NCBI RefSeq assembly: GCF_004138295.1
Contig: NZ_SCFM01000046.1
Location: 1-55,265, forward strand
DNA from: Ectobacillus funiculus
Lineage (GTDB): Bacteria > Bacillota > Bacilli > Bacillales > Bacillaceae_G
DNA length: 55,265 bases
Direction of reading: 5' to 3'
Positions within the stretch are counted from its first letter, which is position 1. Every line of letters starts with the position of its first letter. This document shows positions 1-9,112 of the stretch, one piece after another. The position numbers and the translations under genes are program-made. The notes beneath the pieces are model-generated. The model ran no database searches and was not told the origin of the DNA. It saw nothing but the letters and a program-made list of their open reading frames with translations.

Positions 1-33
1 AAAAATTTGTGTAGCTAAGCCAAACTTTTTCAT
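1..33 (-). CDS. Na+/H+-glutamate (dicarboxylate) symporter, N-terminus only
   Basis: Only the first 11 codons are inside the window: an ATG followed by a reading frame giving MKKFGLATQIF, which runs off the left edge. A strong ribosome binding site (AAGGAGG) lies seven bases upstream of the ATG. The start resembles that of the GltT/GltP (DAACS) sodium- or proton-coupled glutamate symporters of Bacillus, membrane proteins that import glutamate or aspartate. That match rests on memory of a short stretch. A perfect catabolite-responsive element lies immediately upstream of the ribosome binding site, as expected for a carbon-regulated transporter. Confidence 0.5.
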   Translation of the reverse strand, partial: MKKFGLATQIF

Positions 34-45
34 GTACATCCTCCT

Positions 46-60
46 TGTTAACGCTTTCAT
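46..60 (-). promoter_or_regulatory. cre site (CcpA operator)
   Basis: Read on the minus strand, ATGAAAGCGTTAACA fits the cre consensus WTGNAANCGNWNNCW at every defined position. It touches the ribosome binding site of the leftmost gene, so bound CcpA would act as a roadblock or block initiation. A second, weaker match with two mismatches lies at 141-155. Confidence 0.6.
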
Positions 61-353
61 TTAGAACTAATGAATCTGAAATCATCTTATAAACCGATCT
101 ACAAAAAACGACAAAAACCTTCAAAACTATTTTTAAAAAATTTAAGCGTTTACAGCTTTTATAATTAAAAAAAATTTTTCTCAACTCATTCGCGGCCTTA
201 GGCATAGCTTCTATCCCTTCTTTTATGGGGATCCTTCTCCACATCTATCAACTTAAGAAATAGGTTGTTCCTCAAAACAAAAAATCGGGCTAAATTCTCA
301 TAAATAACTATAGAGGGATAAAATCGCTTACAAGTAATGCACCTCCATTATAA

Positions 354-395
354 AAAGGAGTTCACATTCTTCCTTTAAAGAATGTGAACTCCTTT
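354..395. terminator. Rho-independent terminator-like hairpin
   Basis: A perfect 18-bp inverted repeat with a 6-base loop. On the minus strand it is followed by five T residues; the plus side is less T-rich. No convincing gene lies just upstream on either strand, so its gene is unknown. Confidence 0.6.
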
Positions 396-591
396 CTCTT
401 TGTTTATTTGATAGATCCCATGGATCTGTTATATCTACAGAAATATTGATAGTTGCTTCTCTTAGCGCTTTGCCCCAATTTTACAATATTTATAATTTCC
501 GCTCGATCCTCTTCAAATAAAGAATGCGACATAACACACGGCTCGATACTCTAGCTTATCAAGTGACGGAGAAATATAAAAACAATTGGCA

Positions 592-637
592 AGCCCTCAG
601 AGGAACCTTAAGTGCTGATAGTGTTTCTCTGAGGGCT
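592..637 (+). terminator. Rho-independent terminator
   Basis: A 14-bp inverted repeat with one mismatch (AGCCCTCAGAG/CTCTGAGGGCT) is followed by CTTTTCATTT on the plus strand. The only plus-strand reading frame before it, about 536-650, lacks a start, so this may terminate a decayed gene. Confidence 0.5.
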
Positions 638-694
638 CTTTTCATTTAATAATTAGGCAGGTGAACTGCCGTTTCGTTTATCGTCAGTACGATA

Positions 695-838
695 TTATTG
701 CTTTGCTCTTTGAGGCTGTCCTTGACGTGCATAGTTTTTCTTTGCTTGCACAACTGGGTCCATCTCATTGGAAAACTCCTGGTTATGACCGTTTTGTGTT
801 TTTTGTTCTGGATTGTTTTGCTTTGAGCGTTTCTTCAT
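695..838 (-). CDS. 47-aa hydrophilic protein, possible small acid-soluble spore protein
   Basis: A 47-codon frame starts with ATG eight bases after AAAAGGAGA. The product is rich in Lys, Gln and Asn and has no hydrophobic segment. Its middle part (EFSNEMDPVVQAKKNYARQ) resembles the EFATETDVQAVKQ-type repeat of gamma-type small acid-soluble spore proteins. That resemblance is visual and weak. It lies just downstream of ytzC on the same strand with a short gap, so the two may be co-transcribed. It could equally be an unrelated small Bacillus protein. Confidence 0.55.
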   Translation of the reverse strand: MKKRSKQNNPEQKTQNGHNQEFSNEMDPVVQAKKNYARQGQPQRAKQ

Positions 839-854
839 TGTTCCATTTCTCCTT

Positions 855-1118
855 TTAATGAAGTGTGGTAATCATTTCATGCTGCATGTTGCGCAGTTGG
901 ATCAGCGCACGGTCAATCCGCTCACGCTGCTGTTCATTCGCATTATGCTCCATTTTTTCAAGAGCTATCACAGCTTGCTCAAGCTGCAATTGCGCGTCTG
1001 AATATTCCATCATATTGTAGTGCTCCTGTTGCTTACCTCGATCAAGCTGCTCCTTTGCATATTGCAATGCTTGCTCCGCGTTGTCAATGCATTGGTTTAA
1101 CGAATCACGTGTCGTCAT
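855..1118 (-). CDS. ytzC: YtzC family protein (DUF2524)
   Basis: 87 aa, almost entirely helical and charged, with long Gln/Glu/Lys-rich heptad-like stretches that suggest a coiled coil; there is no membrane segment. The sequence and its place beside ytqA match the YtzC/DUF2524 family of Bacillus, whose function is unknown. The ATG at 1118 is preferred over an upstream in-frame codon at 1148 because a GGGGG-type ribosome binding site lies just before it and the family begins with MTTRDS-like residues. It is divergent from mnmL. Confidence 0.8.
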   Translation of the reverse strand: MTTRDSLNQCIDNAEQALQYAKEQLDRGKQQEHYNMMEYSDAQLQLEQAVIALEKMEHNANEQQRERIDRALIQLRNMQHEMITTLH

Positions 1119-1225
1119 GCTTAACCCCCTAATGTTTCTGTATATCACTAACTACCAAACGGCAGGATGCGCCGATGGAAGTCTCGTTTTATTATCTCCC
1201 ATCCTGCAAACTATATGAGCCCGTG

Positions 1226-1234
1226 TGCTATAAT
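1226..1234 (+). promoter_or_regulatory. Extended -10 promoter of mnmL-mnmM
   Basis: TGCTATAAT is a perfect extended -10 element located 71 bases before the mnmL start. No good -35 box is seen, which is usual for extended -10 promoters. Confidence 0.5.
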
Positions 1235-1304
1235 GAATACTGTTTCCTTTTGAATGGATCGAATCGCTCACATAAATAGTACTTGCTCAAAGGAGGGACA
1301 TTCG

Positions 1305-2827
<1,523 letters not shown>

Positions 2828-2852
2828 TTAGTCAGGAGCGTATCTTACGTAA

Positions 2853-2888
2853 AAAACACTCGGTAAACGAATCGGCGCCGAGTGTTTT
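2853..2888 (+). terminator. Terminator of mnmL-mnmM
   Basis: AAAACACTCGG pairs with CCGAGTGTTTT. The minus direction also has an adequate T tract. A repeat copy starts four bases downstream. Confidence 0.8.
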
Positions 2889-2892
2889 CTGT

Positions 2893-3024
2893 CACTGTAG
2901 AAAAGTATAAATTTCCAGCTAGCAGTGCAATTCGACGTAGCCGGAAATTTTAGGAATACAGTGTAAGTGCAGCTATGCCTCTAGCTTCTCCTAACGGCTC
3001 GCTAATCAGCGAGCTTCTTTCTAC
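2893..3024 (-). repeat. Terminator-linked repeat, copy 1 (full)
   Basis: Full copy in minus orientation. The tail (CACTGTAGAAAAGTATAAATTTCC) begins right after the mnmM terminator. The head (GCTCGCTAATCAGCGAGC hairpin) is at the right end. It lies between convergent mnmM and ytpB. Confidence 0.85.
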
Positions 3025-3074
3025 AATTTGTTTTAAATTGTCGATAACGTTTGAAGCTAATGTACTCCTTTCTC

Positions 3075-4130
3075 CTAAGCCCGCATACGGTACAGCCTCG
3101 CATTCACATAAAAGAAATAGGAAGCAGCTCCGCCATATTTGACGATGCGACGCGCCATTTGCTGCATTTCTTTTTGCTCCGACACCTTTTGGTCAGACAA
3201 ATAGATGCCAAGCAGCCCTTTGCTGATCAAACGGTGAAATTTTGAGTGCGGTAAATCCTGTAGATATCTATCTGTTTCTTGCACAAAATGTTTTAGGCGT
3301 TCAAGCGTTTCTTCACGACTTTCATAATAGCTGCAAAAATTCAAATCGCCACCGAGCCGATCTTCCTCCTGATCAATAAAATAATCAAGCAAAATATGCA
3401 GTCCCTGCAAATAAGGGAAGTAGCCCTTTTTAATTTTGGTAATTTGTGATTCACTTAACTCATGATGGAAGGAATATGCTACTAAACAGAAAATACCGAG
3501 TGTTGAACCAGCACAAGCGGAAAACTCATACCAGCTCATCGCAGGAAGCTGTTCTTTATGTAGAGCAAACCATTCCTGAAGCCGCCCTTCTCTTTCTGTG
3601 AGAGCTACGTGCTTGTGCACCTGCAGGTCACAATAGTAACGAGCAAGCTCCTGCAATATGCCAGCTATTTTCGGATAATGCTTCGTATGCTGCAAAACAT
3701 CCTGGCACGTTCGGACGAGTGCCTCCAAATAACCGCCATCATTCTGATCTTCACGGAAGCGATAATAATTTTCTGTAGCGCTTCCCGGAGTAAGCGCATG
3801 AAGCATCGACTCATGTAATGCTTCAAAATCAAGCGGATCCAAGGAGGTACTGCGGTCGCATAAGTTATCTAAATAATCACTGATGGTTTGATAGGCAACA
3901 ATAAAACGAACGCATTCATTCATCCCCGAGCCTGCCAAAATGGCAAGAATGCCGCCCCCCTCACAATGAAACGTTTTATGTTCAATGCTTGCGAGCGCCT
4001 GCTTACGCAGCTCCTCATTTGGAATACACTGCGCCCGCTCCGTCCATCTCATCAGCTCCTGGTGCACTGGCGGCATTACATTCCGATATACCTTAGACAT
4101 AAGAGATATAGGATTTGTAGGAATCTTCAC
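3075..4130 (-). CDS. ytpB: Tetraprenyl-beta-curcumene synthase
   Basis: 351 aa, DUF2600/YtpB family. YtpB cyclises heptaprenyl diphosphate to tetraprenyl-beta-curcumene in the C35 sesquarterpene pathway of Bacillus spores. An Asp-rich motif is visible at residues 85-89 (DYLDN), and a second acidic cluster, DQEEDRLGGD, lies in the C-terminal third. The start is GTG, nine bases after AAGGAG, which lies inside the end of ytpA; the gap to the ytpA stop is one base. The arrangement ytpA-ytpB is the conserved Bacillus operon. Confidence 0.88.
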   Translation of the reverse strand: MKIPTNPISLMSKVYRNVMPPVHQELMRWTERAQCIPNEELRKQALASIEHKTFHCEGGGILAILAGSGMNECVRFIVAYQTISDYLDNLCDRSTSLDPLDFEALHESMLHALTPGSATENYYRFREDQNDGGYLEALVRTCQDVLQHTKHYPKIAGILQELARYYCDLQVHKHVALTEREGRLQEWFALHKEQLPAMSWYEFSACAGSTLGIFCLVAYSFHHELSESQITKIKKGYFPYLQGLHILLDYFIDQEEDRLGGDLNFCSYYESREETLERLKHFVQETDRYLQDLPHSKFHRLISKGLLGIYLSDQKVSEQKEMQQMARRIVKYGGAASYFFYVNARLYRMRA

Positions 4131-4131
4131 T

Positions 4132-4923
4132 TTACTTCACTCCTTTTACTACATGCACTTCAGTAAAAGCTTTCGCAAACGTAAAAATCTGTTCACGTTC
4201 ATATTCATTAAACAATTCATGATAGCACTCTTTCCATTCCTTATACGCTTTATCACTGCTGTCCACTTCATTAAACCATTTACGTACTTGCATCCGGTCC
4301 ACTAGTTTGTCCTCGTACGCCTGCATAATCAGGAGCGGAATATCCGGAAAGTTCAAAATCCTCTCGTGCGCAATCGAGACCGCTTTTTTCAGCTCAATAA
4401 ACCAGCGCACCGATACCTTTTGCAAAAGTAAAGAATCGTTCTCCATAGCATCGCGAATATCCCTATTGCGCGTTGCCATCTCGGCTGTTAATCGGGAAGA
4501 AAACTTCATTTTTGGTGCAAGCACATTCAATACCTTTGCGGCAGCCTTTAACGGCATAGAGGGCTCTGCCAATACTCCTAAACATGGCGAGCTTAAAATG
4601 ATGCCCTGCACCCGCAGCTCGATTTCCTGAAGAAGACGAATGATAATCAATCCCCCCATACTGTGACCAAGCAAAAAAATAGGAAGATGGTAGTGTCCTG
4701 CTTCTCTAATCCATTTTCGCACCGTATGTATATATTCCTCAAAGCTGTTAATATGTCCTCGTTGTCTTGAAGATGTCCCATGCCCCGGTAAGTCCCCCAT
4801 GACAACATGATAGCCGGCAGCTGTCCACATATCGGCAAGCGCTGTGTAACGGCCATGATGCTCCATCGCTCCGTGAACAATCACCACAACAGCTTTGGCC
4901 GCTTCAGCTTCCCATTTCCACAT
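4132..4923 (-). CDS. ytpA: Lysophospholipase / monoacylglycerol lipase-like hydrolase
   Basis: 263-aa alpha/beta hydrolase. The nucleophile elbow GHSMGG puts the catalytic serine at about residue 88, and an oxyanion-type HGAMEHHGRY motif is near residue 17. B. subtilis YtpA has lysophospholipase activity and was implicated in making the phospholipid antibiotic bacilysocin. The ATG at 4923 is preferred because AGGGGG lies six bases upstream; the ATG at 4929 would touch it. First gene of the ytpA-ytpB operon and divergent from the carbonic-anhydrase-like gene. Confidence 0.85.
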   Translation of the reverse strand: MWKWEAEAAKAVVVIVHGAMEHHGRYTALADMWTAAGYHVVMGDLPGHGTSSRQRGHINSFEEYIHTVRKWIREAGHYHLPIFLLGHSMGGLIIIRLLQEIELRVQGIILSSPCLGVLAEPSMPLKAAAKVLNVLAPKMKFSSRLTAEMATRNRDIRDAMENDSLLLQKVSVRWFIELKKAVSIAHERILNFPDIPLLIMQAYEDKLVDRMQVRKWFNEVDSSDKAYKEWKECYHELFNEYEREQIFTFAKAFTEVHVVKGVK

Positions 4924-4998
4924 GTGCATCCCCCTATTTTCATTTCAGGATATTGTTGATACACTAACAGTACATAAAAAGAAAGGCGGTTTCGATTG

Positions 4999-5514
4999 AT
5001 GATCTATCCATATAAGGATAAATACCCAAGCATCGCAGACAGTGCTTTTATTGCTGATTATGTCACAATTACAGGAGATGTGACAATTGGCGAGTACTCC
5101 AGCATTTGGTTTAACACTATTATCCGCGGTGATGTGTCTCCTACAATTATCGGTGATCGTGTAAATGTGCAAGATTTATGTGTACTCCACCAAAGCCCAA
5201 GATGTGCACTCATCTTAGAAGATGATGTAACAATTGGCCATCAGGTTACTTTACATAGCTGTACAATCCGAAAAAACGCGTTGGTTGGCATGGGCTCTAT
5301 CGTACTTGACGGAGCGGAAGTTGGAGAAGGTGCGTTTATCGGTGCCGGCAGCCTCGTACCGCAAGGAAAAATCATTCCTCCGAATACATTGGCATTTGGA
5401 CGTCCAGCAAAGGTAATCCGCGAACTAACAGAAGAAGATAAACAAGATATGGCCCGCATTCGTCGCGAATATGTAGAAAAAGGACAATTTTATAAAAGTG
5501 TACAAAAGAAATAG
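4999..5514 (+). CDS. ytoA: Gamma-class carbonic anhydrase-like protein
   Basis: 171-aa left-handed beta-helix protein made of hexapeptide repeats. The three zinc-binding histidines of the gamma class are present at about residues 64, 81 and 86 (VLHQSP, IGHQ, LHSC), with the usual five-residue spacing of the last two. The family converts CO2 to bicarbonate or has lost this activity; B. subtilis YtoA itself is not well characterised. The ATG at 4999 is chosen over a TTG at 4996 because AAAGGCGGT lies eight bases upstream. Confidence 0.85.
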   Translation: MIYPYKDKYPSIADSAFIADYVTITGDVTIGEYSSIWFNTIIRGDVSPTIIGDRVNVQDLCVLHQSPRCALILEDDVTIGHQVTLHSCTIRKNALVGMGSIVLDGAEVGEGAFIGAGSLVPQGKIIPPNTLAFGRPAKVIRELTEEDKQDMARIRREYVEKGQFYKSVQKK

Positions 5515-5522
5515 ATCAATAT

Positions 5523-5677
5523 AAGAAAAGCGGACAAGACCCGCCTTTTATGGCAGCATAGGGGTGGACCGGAGTAAAAGGCGCTTTTGCCTTTTGCAGA
5601 AGTTCAGCCCTATGCTGCCATTTTGGGCCTTGGGAGCTAGACATCACCCCGAAAAGTTCTACTTTCTTACAGTGTAA
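5523..5677 (+). repeat. Second repeat family (bcr1-like), copy 1
   Basis: A structured 155-bp element. GGCAGCATAGGG pairs perfectly with CCCTATGCTGCC and encloses an inner AAAAGGCGCTTTTGCCTTTT hairpin. The 3' part (GGGCCTTGGGAGCTAGA, then CACCCCGAAAAGTT) recurs near 31,790, and the 5' AAGAAAAGC recurs at 19,744 and 31,731. The last 16 bases match the tail of the terminator-linked repeat. It resembles the bcr1 elements of the B. cereus group, from memory only. Confidence 0.65.
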
Positions 5678-5930
5678 AAAATGACACTTATCTTAAACAC
5701 GGATCGCCTTTACTCTCGTAGTAAAATGCTGTATTCCATTATGAAACATGCTGCAGCTTGGATATAGAAGTTTGCAGTGAGCTTACGTCCACCAACTTCT
5801 CTCTCCTTTTCTCCTATCACTGTTTAGAAGCCGCCCACTATTCTTTACAATCCCTTATCACTTTCTCAACAAATTCTTATTACAATGGAAATGCAATACG
5901 AAATATACTGACATTAGGGAGGTGCTGCTG
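5678..5930. other. Intergenic stretch without recognised features
   Basis: About 250 bases between the bcr1-like element and the PAP2 gene. It is AT-rich and should hold the PAP2 promoter. No hairpin with a T tract, operator or reading frame was recognised. Confidence 0.4.
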
Positions 5931-6470
5931 ATGATAGCACGTTCTATCAACGCCTTATATGAAATAGAGTGTTGCATTTTCAAAGGAATTAACCGTTATT
6001 TTGAGCGAAAGGTGCTAAACATATACTTTCGCACAATCACACACGCGGGCGGGGCAAAATGCACCATTCTGTCTGTATTGCTCCTCATGCTCCTATCAAA
6101 GGGCACAATTCACAAAACGGCAATAGTAAGCATGGCTTCCCTTGCTATCAGCCATATTCCGGTGCAGATTTTCAAGAAGCTGTATCCACGAAAACGCCCG
6201 TATATGATGATTGTTGGAACAAAGCATCATTTGAATCCGTTGCAAGACCATTCCTTTCCATCCGGGCATACGACTGCTATTTTTTCGGTCGTCATCCCAT
6301 TCATTGTTGATGTACCTGCATCCATATTTTTGCTTCTTCCTCTTGCCTTAAGTGTCGGTGTATCTCGTATTTATCTTGGTCTTCACTATCCATCCGATGT
6401 GCTGGCAGGCATGTTTCTTGGAACGCTCACTGGCATTCTGTCTTACTTTCAAATTATACAACTACTGTAA
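5931..6470 (+). CDS. PAP2-superfamily membrane phosphatase
   Basis: 179 aa with about four to five membrane segments. All three PAP2 signatures are present: K-x5-RP around 83-90, PSGH at 110-113 and SR-x5-H-x3-D ending at 156. Such enzymes dephosphorylate undecaprenyl pyrophosphate, phosphatidylglycerol phosphate or other lipid phosphates at the outer face of the membrane; the substrate cannot be told here. The ATG at 5931 lies seven bases after GGGAGGT. The glycosyltransferase gene follows after 16 bases, so a two-gene lipid/glycan operon is likely. Confidence 0.85.
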   Translation: MIARSINALYEIECCIFKGINRYFERKVLNIYFRTITHAGGAKCTILSVLLLMLLSKGTIHKTAIVSMASLAISHIPVQIFKKLYPRKRPYMMIVGTKHHLNPLQDHSFPSGHTTAIFSVVIPFIVDVPASIFLLLPLALSVGVSRIYLGLHYPSDVLAGMFLGTLTGILSYFQIIQLL

Positions 6471-6486
6471 GTGGGGAGGGCGTCTT

Positions 6487-7629
6487 ATGAAAATCGCTAT
6501 CTTTACTGATACCTTTATACCACAAGTAAACGGGGTTGCGAAAACATTAGAACGCTTCACAAGATACCTGCAGTGTAACGGTATAGAATACTATGTATTT
6601 GCGCCTGAAAATACCACCGAGGACAGCTTTGTTACAAATGTCAAAAAGATGAAAAGCCTTCCGCTTTCTATCTATCCGGAATGCAGACTGGCGATTCCAA
6701 ATCCAGTCTTTATAAAAAAAGAATTGCAACGTTTTCAGCCTGACCTCATTCACATCGCAACCCCCTTCAACATGGGACTGTTTGGCATGTATTACGCGAA
6801 GAGGTTAGGAATCCCACTTGTCGGATCGTATCACACTGATTTTGATGCTTACTTAAAACACTACAAGGTCGAGTTTCTCTCTCGCTTTCTCTGGAATTAT
6901 TTACGCTGGTTCCATAGCTCTCTTCAAAAAACATTCGTTCCTTCCCATGAAACACTAAAACAGCTACAGAACAAAGGATTCCGAGACTTGCATATTTGGG
7001 CACGCGGTGTTGATTGTAACCTCTACCATCCACATTATGAGAAACAAACCGTGCGTGATACATACGGCATCGGAGCGAAGTATATTCTCTCATACGTGGG
7101 ACGGATGGCTCCCGAGAAGGATATCGATACACTGACAGAAATTATTCAAAAAATAAACCAAACGCTTGGAGACTCTGTTCACTGGCTCCTCGTCGGAGAT
7201 GGACCGCTCACAGAAGAAATGAAAGCAAATGTAACTAAAAACGTAACATTCACTGGCTATCTAAAAGGAAAAGAACTCGCGGCTGTCTACGCTTCCTCAG
7301 ATCTCATGGTGTTTCCATCGGCAACAGAAACATTTGGCAACGTTGTGCTAGAATCTCTTGCTTCCGGTACGCCTGTAATTGGAGCGAACGCGGGGGGTGT
7401 AAAGAATATTTTGCAGCATGGCACAACAGGATATCTATGTAACCCAAAAGACACTGATGCATTTTGCGCTGCAATCGAGGATCTTCTCGATTCTGGTTCC
7501 ATAATTGAGAAGATGGGACAATCCGGACGAGAATACGCCTTGTCACAAAATTGGGATACGATTTTCGAAAAGCTTCTCGGTCATTACAAGGATGTCATTC
7601 AAGCACCTCAAAATAAATTGTTAGCATAG
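6487..7629 (+). CDS. GT4-family glycosyltransferase
   Basis: 380 aa, GT-B fold. The N-terminal domain begins MKIAIFTDTFIPQVNGV, typical of GT4 transferases that glycosylate lipids (mannosyl- or glucosyltransferase type). The C-terminal Rossmann domain has the EX7E motif with glutamates at about 281 and 289. Donor and acceptor are unknown. The ATG at 6487 is chosen because GGGGAGGG precedes it; the upstream in-frame start at 6352 would overlap the PAP2 gene. The linkage to a lipid phosphatase suggests a membrane glycolipid or teichoic-acid role (inference). Confidence 0.85.
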   Translation: MKIAIFTDTFIPQVNGVAKTLERFTRYLQCNGIEYYVFAPENTTEDSFVTNVKKMKSLPLSIYPECRLAIPNPVFIKKELQRFQPDLIHIATPFNMGLFGMYYAKRLGIPLVGSYHTDFDAYLKHYKVEFLSRFLWNYLRWFHSSLQKTFVPSHETLKQLQNKGFRDLHIWARGVDCNLYHPHYEKQTVRDTYGIGAKYILSYVGRMAPEKDIDTLTEIIQKINQTLGDSVHWLLVGDGPLTEEMKANVTKNVTFTGYLKGKELAAVYASSDLMVFPSATETFGNVVLESLASGTPVIGANAGGVKNILQHGTTGYLCNPKDTDAFCAAIEDLLDSGSIIEKMGQSGREYALSQNWDTIFEKLLGHYKDVIQAPQNKLLA

Positions 7630-7664
7630 TTAAAAGCATGTTCATTCAAATTCTTTTCTCAATC

Positions 7665-7784
7665 AAGAAAACTCGCCAATTGGCAAAGATAGAGGCACAG
7701 TTGCACTTATATTATATTCCTAAAATTCCTATCTATCCAAGTGATCTGACTCCGAGCTGCAAATTTATACTTCCTATAGTGCAG
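7665..7784 (+). repeat. Terminator-linked repeat, copy 2 (full)
   Basis: Diverged full copy. Head AAGAAAACTCGCCAATTGGC; tail ATTTATACTTCCTATAGTGC ends just before the terminator hairpin at 7786. Confidence 0.75.
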
Positions 7785-7785
7785 A

Positions 7786-7812
7786 AAAGCAAAGGCCGCT
7801 CACCTTTGCTTT
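7786..7812. terminator. Bidirectional terminator
   Basis: AAAGCAAAGG pairs with CCTTTGCTTT, with T tracts on both sides. It separates the GT4 gene from the end of the convergent nitrate reductase operon. Confidence 0.75.
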
Positions 7813-7815
7813 TTA

Positions 7816-8007
7816 TTAATTATATTCTAATTTTCTCCAGTTGATATATGCCGTCAATGCTACAATCACTGAGGCTATACTCACAATCATACAGGTTGTC
7901 ACTGCGCCATATTCCCTGCCGTAGTACGCTTCGATCGTATGCTGTAACGATATAACATTCACGATAAGTGAAGTCATAATGATAATTACCCACCCTCGTT
8001 TACTCAT
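7816..8007 (-). CDS. 63-aa two-helix membrane protein of the reductase operon
   Basis: A small protein with two hydrophobic segments (about residues 5-22 and 33-52), a positively charged start (MSKRGW) and a basic tail. I do not recognise the family. The ATG overlaps the end of the Rieske gene by eight bases, and the Rieske gene's GGAAGGAAG serves as ribosome binding site, so translation is coupled. It is the last gene of the operon, directly before the terminator. It is probably a membrane subunit or assembly factor of the complex (inference). Confidence 0.7.
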   Translation of the reverse strand: MSKRGWVIIIMTSLIVNVISLQHTIEAYYGREYGAVTTCMIVSIASVIVALTAYINWRKLEYN

Positions 8008-8530
8008 GACGATACTTCCTTCCAACCGCATATACAGCACCGCCAGCTACCTCTAGCTCGATTAGCGGTAATTCTCTTTGCGGCGGTCCTTCCATCGGAT
8101 GTCCTGTTTTAATATTAAAAAAACCGCGGTGGCATGGACAAACAAGAATGTCACGCTCTTTCTCATAAAACACCGGGCATTGCAAATGCGTACATTTATT
8201 ATTGTACGCCACAAGCTCCCCCTCCACTGTATGCACCAAGATAGCGGTATCCCCTTCTGTCGGATAGCTAAAGTTTACAGAGCTCCCTTTTGGCAAGGAA
8301 GCTAAATCCGCAATCTTTACACGCGCATCCTTATCTGCCTTTTTATTGGCACTGACAATTTGGAACGGGATAGTAGCAAGGCCGAGTGCCACCGTCGCTC
8401 CTGTCATGGATTTAATAAATGCACGGCGGTTATACTTGACATCATCCCCACGCTTTAAATTTTCTATTAGATTCATCATATCGTGCTCTGTTTCTTCACG
8501 ATGACGCTTTTGCTTCCCCTGTTCACTCAT
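8000..8530 (-). CDS. Rieske [2Fe-2S] protein with Tat-type anchor
   Basis: 176 aa. A twin-arginine motif (NRRAFIKS, Arg 35-36) is followed by a hydrophobic segment at about 41-60, so the C-terminal domain is likely outside the membrane. The Rieske ligands are C113/H115 and C131/H134, and C118 and C133 are placed for the disulfide seen in bc1-type Rieske proteins. That disulfide fits an exported domain. The gene lies between the ferredoxin gene and the small membrane gene. It probably passes electrons between quinol and the molybdoenzyme complex, but the direction and partner are inferred. Confidence 0.85.
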   Translation of the reverse strand: MSEQGKQKRHREETEHDMMNLIENLKRGDDVKYNRRAFIKSMTGATVALGLATIPFQIVSANKKADKDARVKIADLASLPKGSSVNFSYPTEGDTAILVHTVEGELVAYNNKCTHLQCPVFYEKERDILVCPCHRGFFNIKTGHPMEGPPQRELPLIELEVAGGAVYAVGRKYRHE

Positions 8531-8556
8531 CGAATGTTCCTCCCTTTCAAACGGGA

Positions 8557-9099
8557 CTACTCAGAATAGACACCGAAAAATTCCGGCACAAAGTTCCATT
8601 TATTTCCTTTAGACGGTTTTTTGCCTTCAATTAAGTTCATACGAGCACGACTGCGGCGAAGAGCCTGCATTTCATCAAAATCAATGAAACGAATCGCTTC
8701 ACTTGGGCAAACTGATGCACACATTGGCGGGATGTCTTCTTTTGTACGGTCGTAGCACATATCACATTTGTACATTTTATTAGCTTCAAAATCGAACTTC
8801 GGAATCCCGAATGGACAACCGAATGTACAGTTACGGCAGCCAATACACTTTTCTTCCATTGCAGAAAGAACAACACCCTCTGCGGTAATTTGGATCGCAT
8901 TTGCCGGACAAACACGTGCACATGCCGGATCCTTACATTGCATACACATCATCGGAAAGGTTTGACGACTTTCCATAAAGTCTACATATTCTACATAGTT
9001 GCGTTCTTTATATTCATGATCGCCGCACTCTCGGCATGCCGCCTGACAAGAGCGGCAGCCGATGCAGCGTTCGAATTCTAAATACATAACCTTTTTCAT
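8557..9099 (-). CDS. Four-cluster 4Fe-4S electron-transfer subunit
   Basis: 180-aa ferredoxin-like subunit of the NarH/DmsB/NrfC type. Four cysteine groups are visible: CIGCRSCQAAC near the N-terminus, CMQCKDPACARVC, CIGCRNCTFGC, and a split group CDMC...CASVC, enough for four 4Fe-4S clusters. It has no signal peptide. It lies 13 bases downstream of the molybdoenzyme gene and should wire that subunit to the membrane partners. It starts MKKVMYLEFERC after AAGGAGG. Confidence 0.87.
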   Translation of the reverse strand: MKKVMYLEFERCIGCRSCQAACRECGDHEYKERNYVEYVDFMESRQTFPMMCMQCKDPACARVCPANAIQITAEGVVLSAMEEKCIGCRNCTFGCPFGIPKFDFEANKMYKCDMCYDRTKEDIPPMCASVCPSEAIRFIDFDEMQALRRSRARMNLIEGKKPSKGNKWNFVPEFFGVYSE

Positions 9100-9112
9100 A
9101 GTATAATCCTCC

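Larger units (their letters stand above)
34..694. other. Gene-poor stretch
   Basis: Apart from the cre site and two hairpins, no convincing gene is seen. A 42-codon minus-strand frame (404-532) has no ribosome binding site. A plus-strand frame running into the second hairpin has no start codon. The AT-rich part at 60-180 probably holds the promoter of the leftmost gene. Confidence 0.5.

Noticed and set aside
404-532. 42-codon minus-strand frame
   Set aside because: No ribosome binding site and no similarity; possibly a decayed gene but nothing supports it.
536-650. Plus-strand frame ending in the terminator at 592, at first glance like a transposase tail
   Set aside because: No start codon, and similarity to IS transposases (KYKNNW) is too short to claim.
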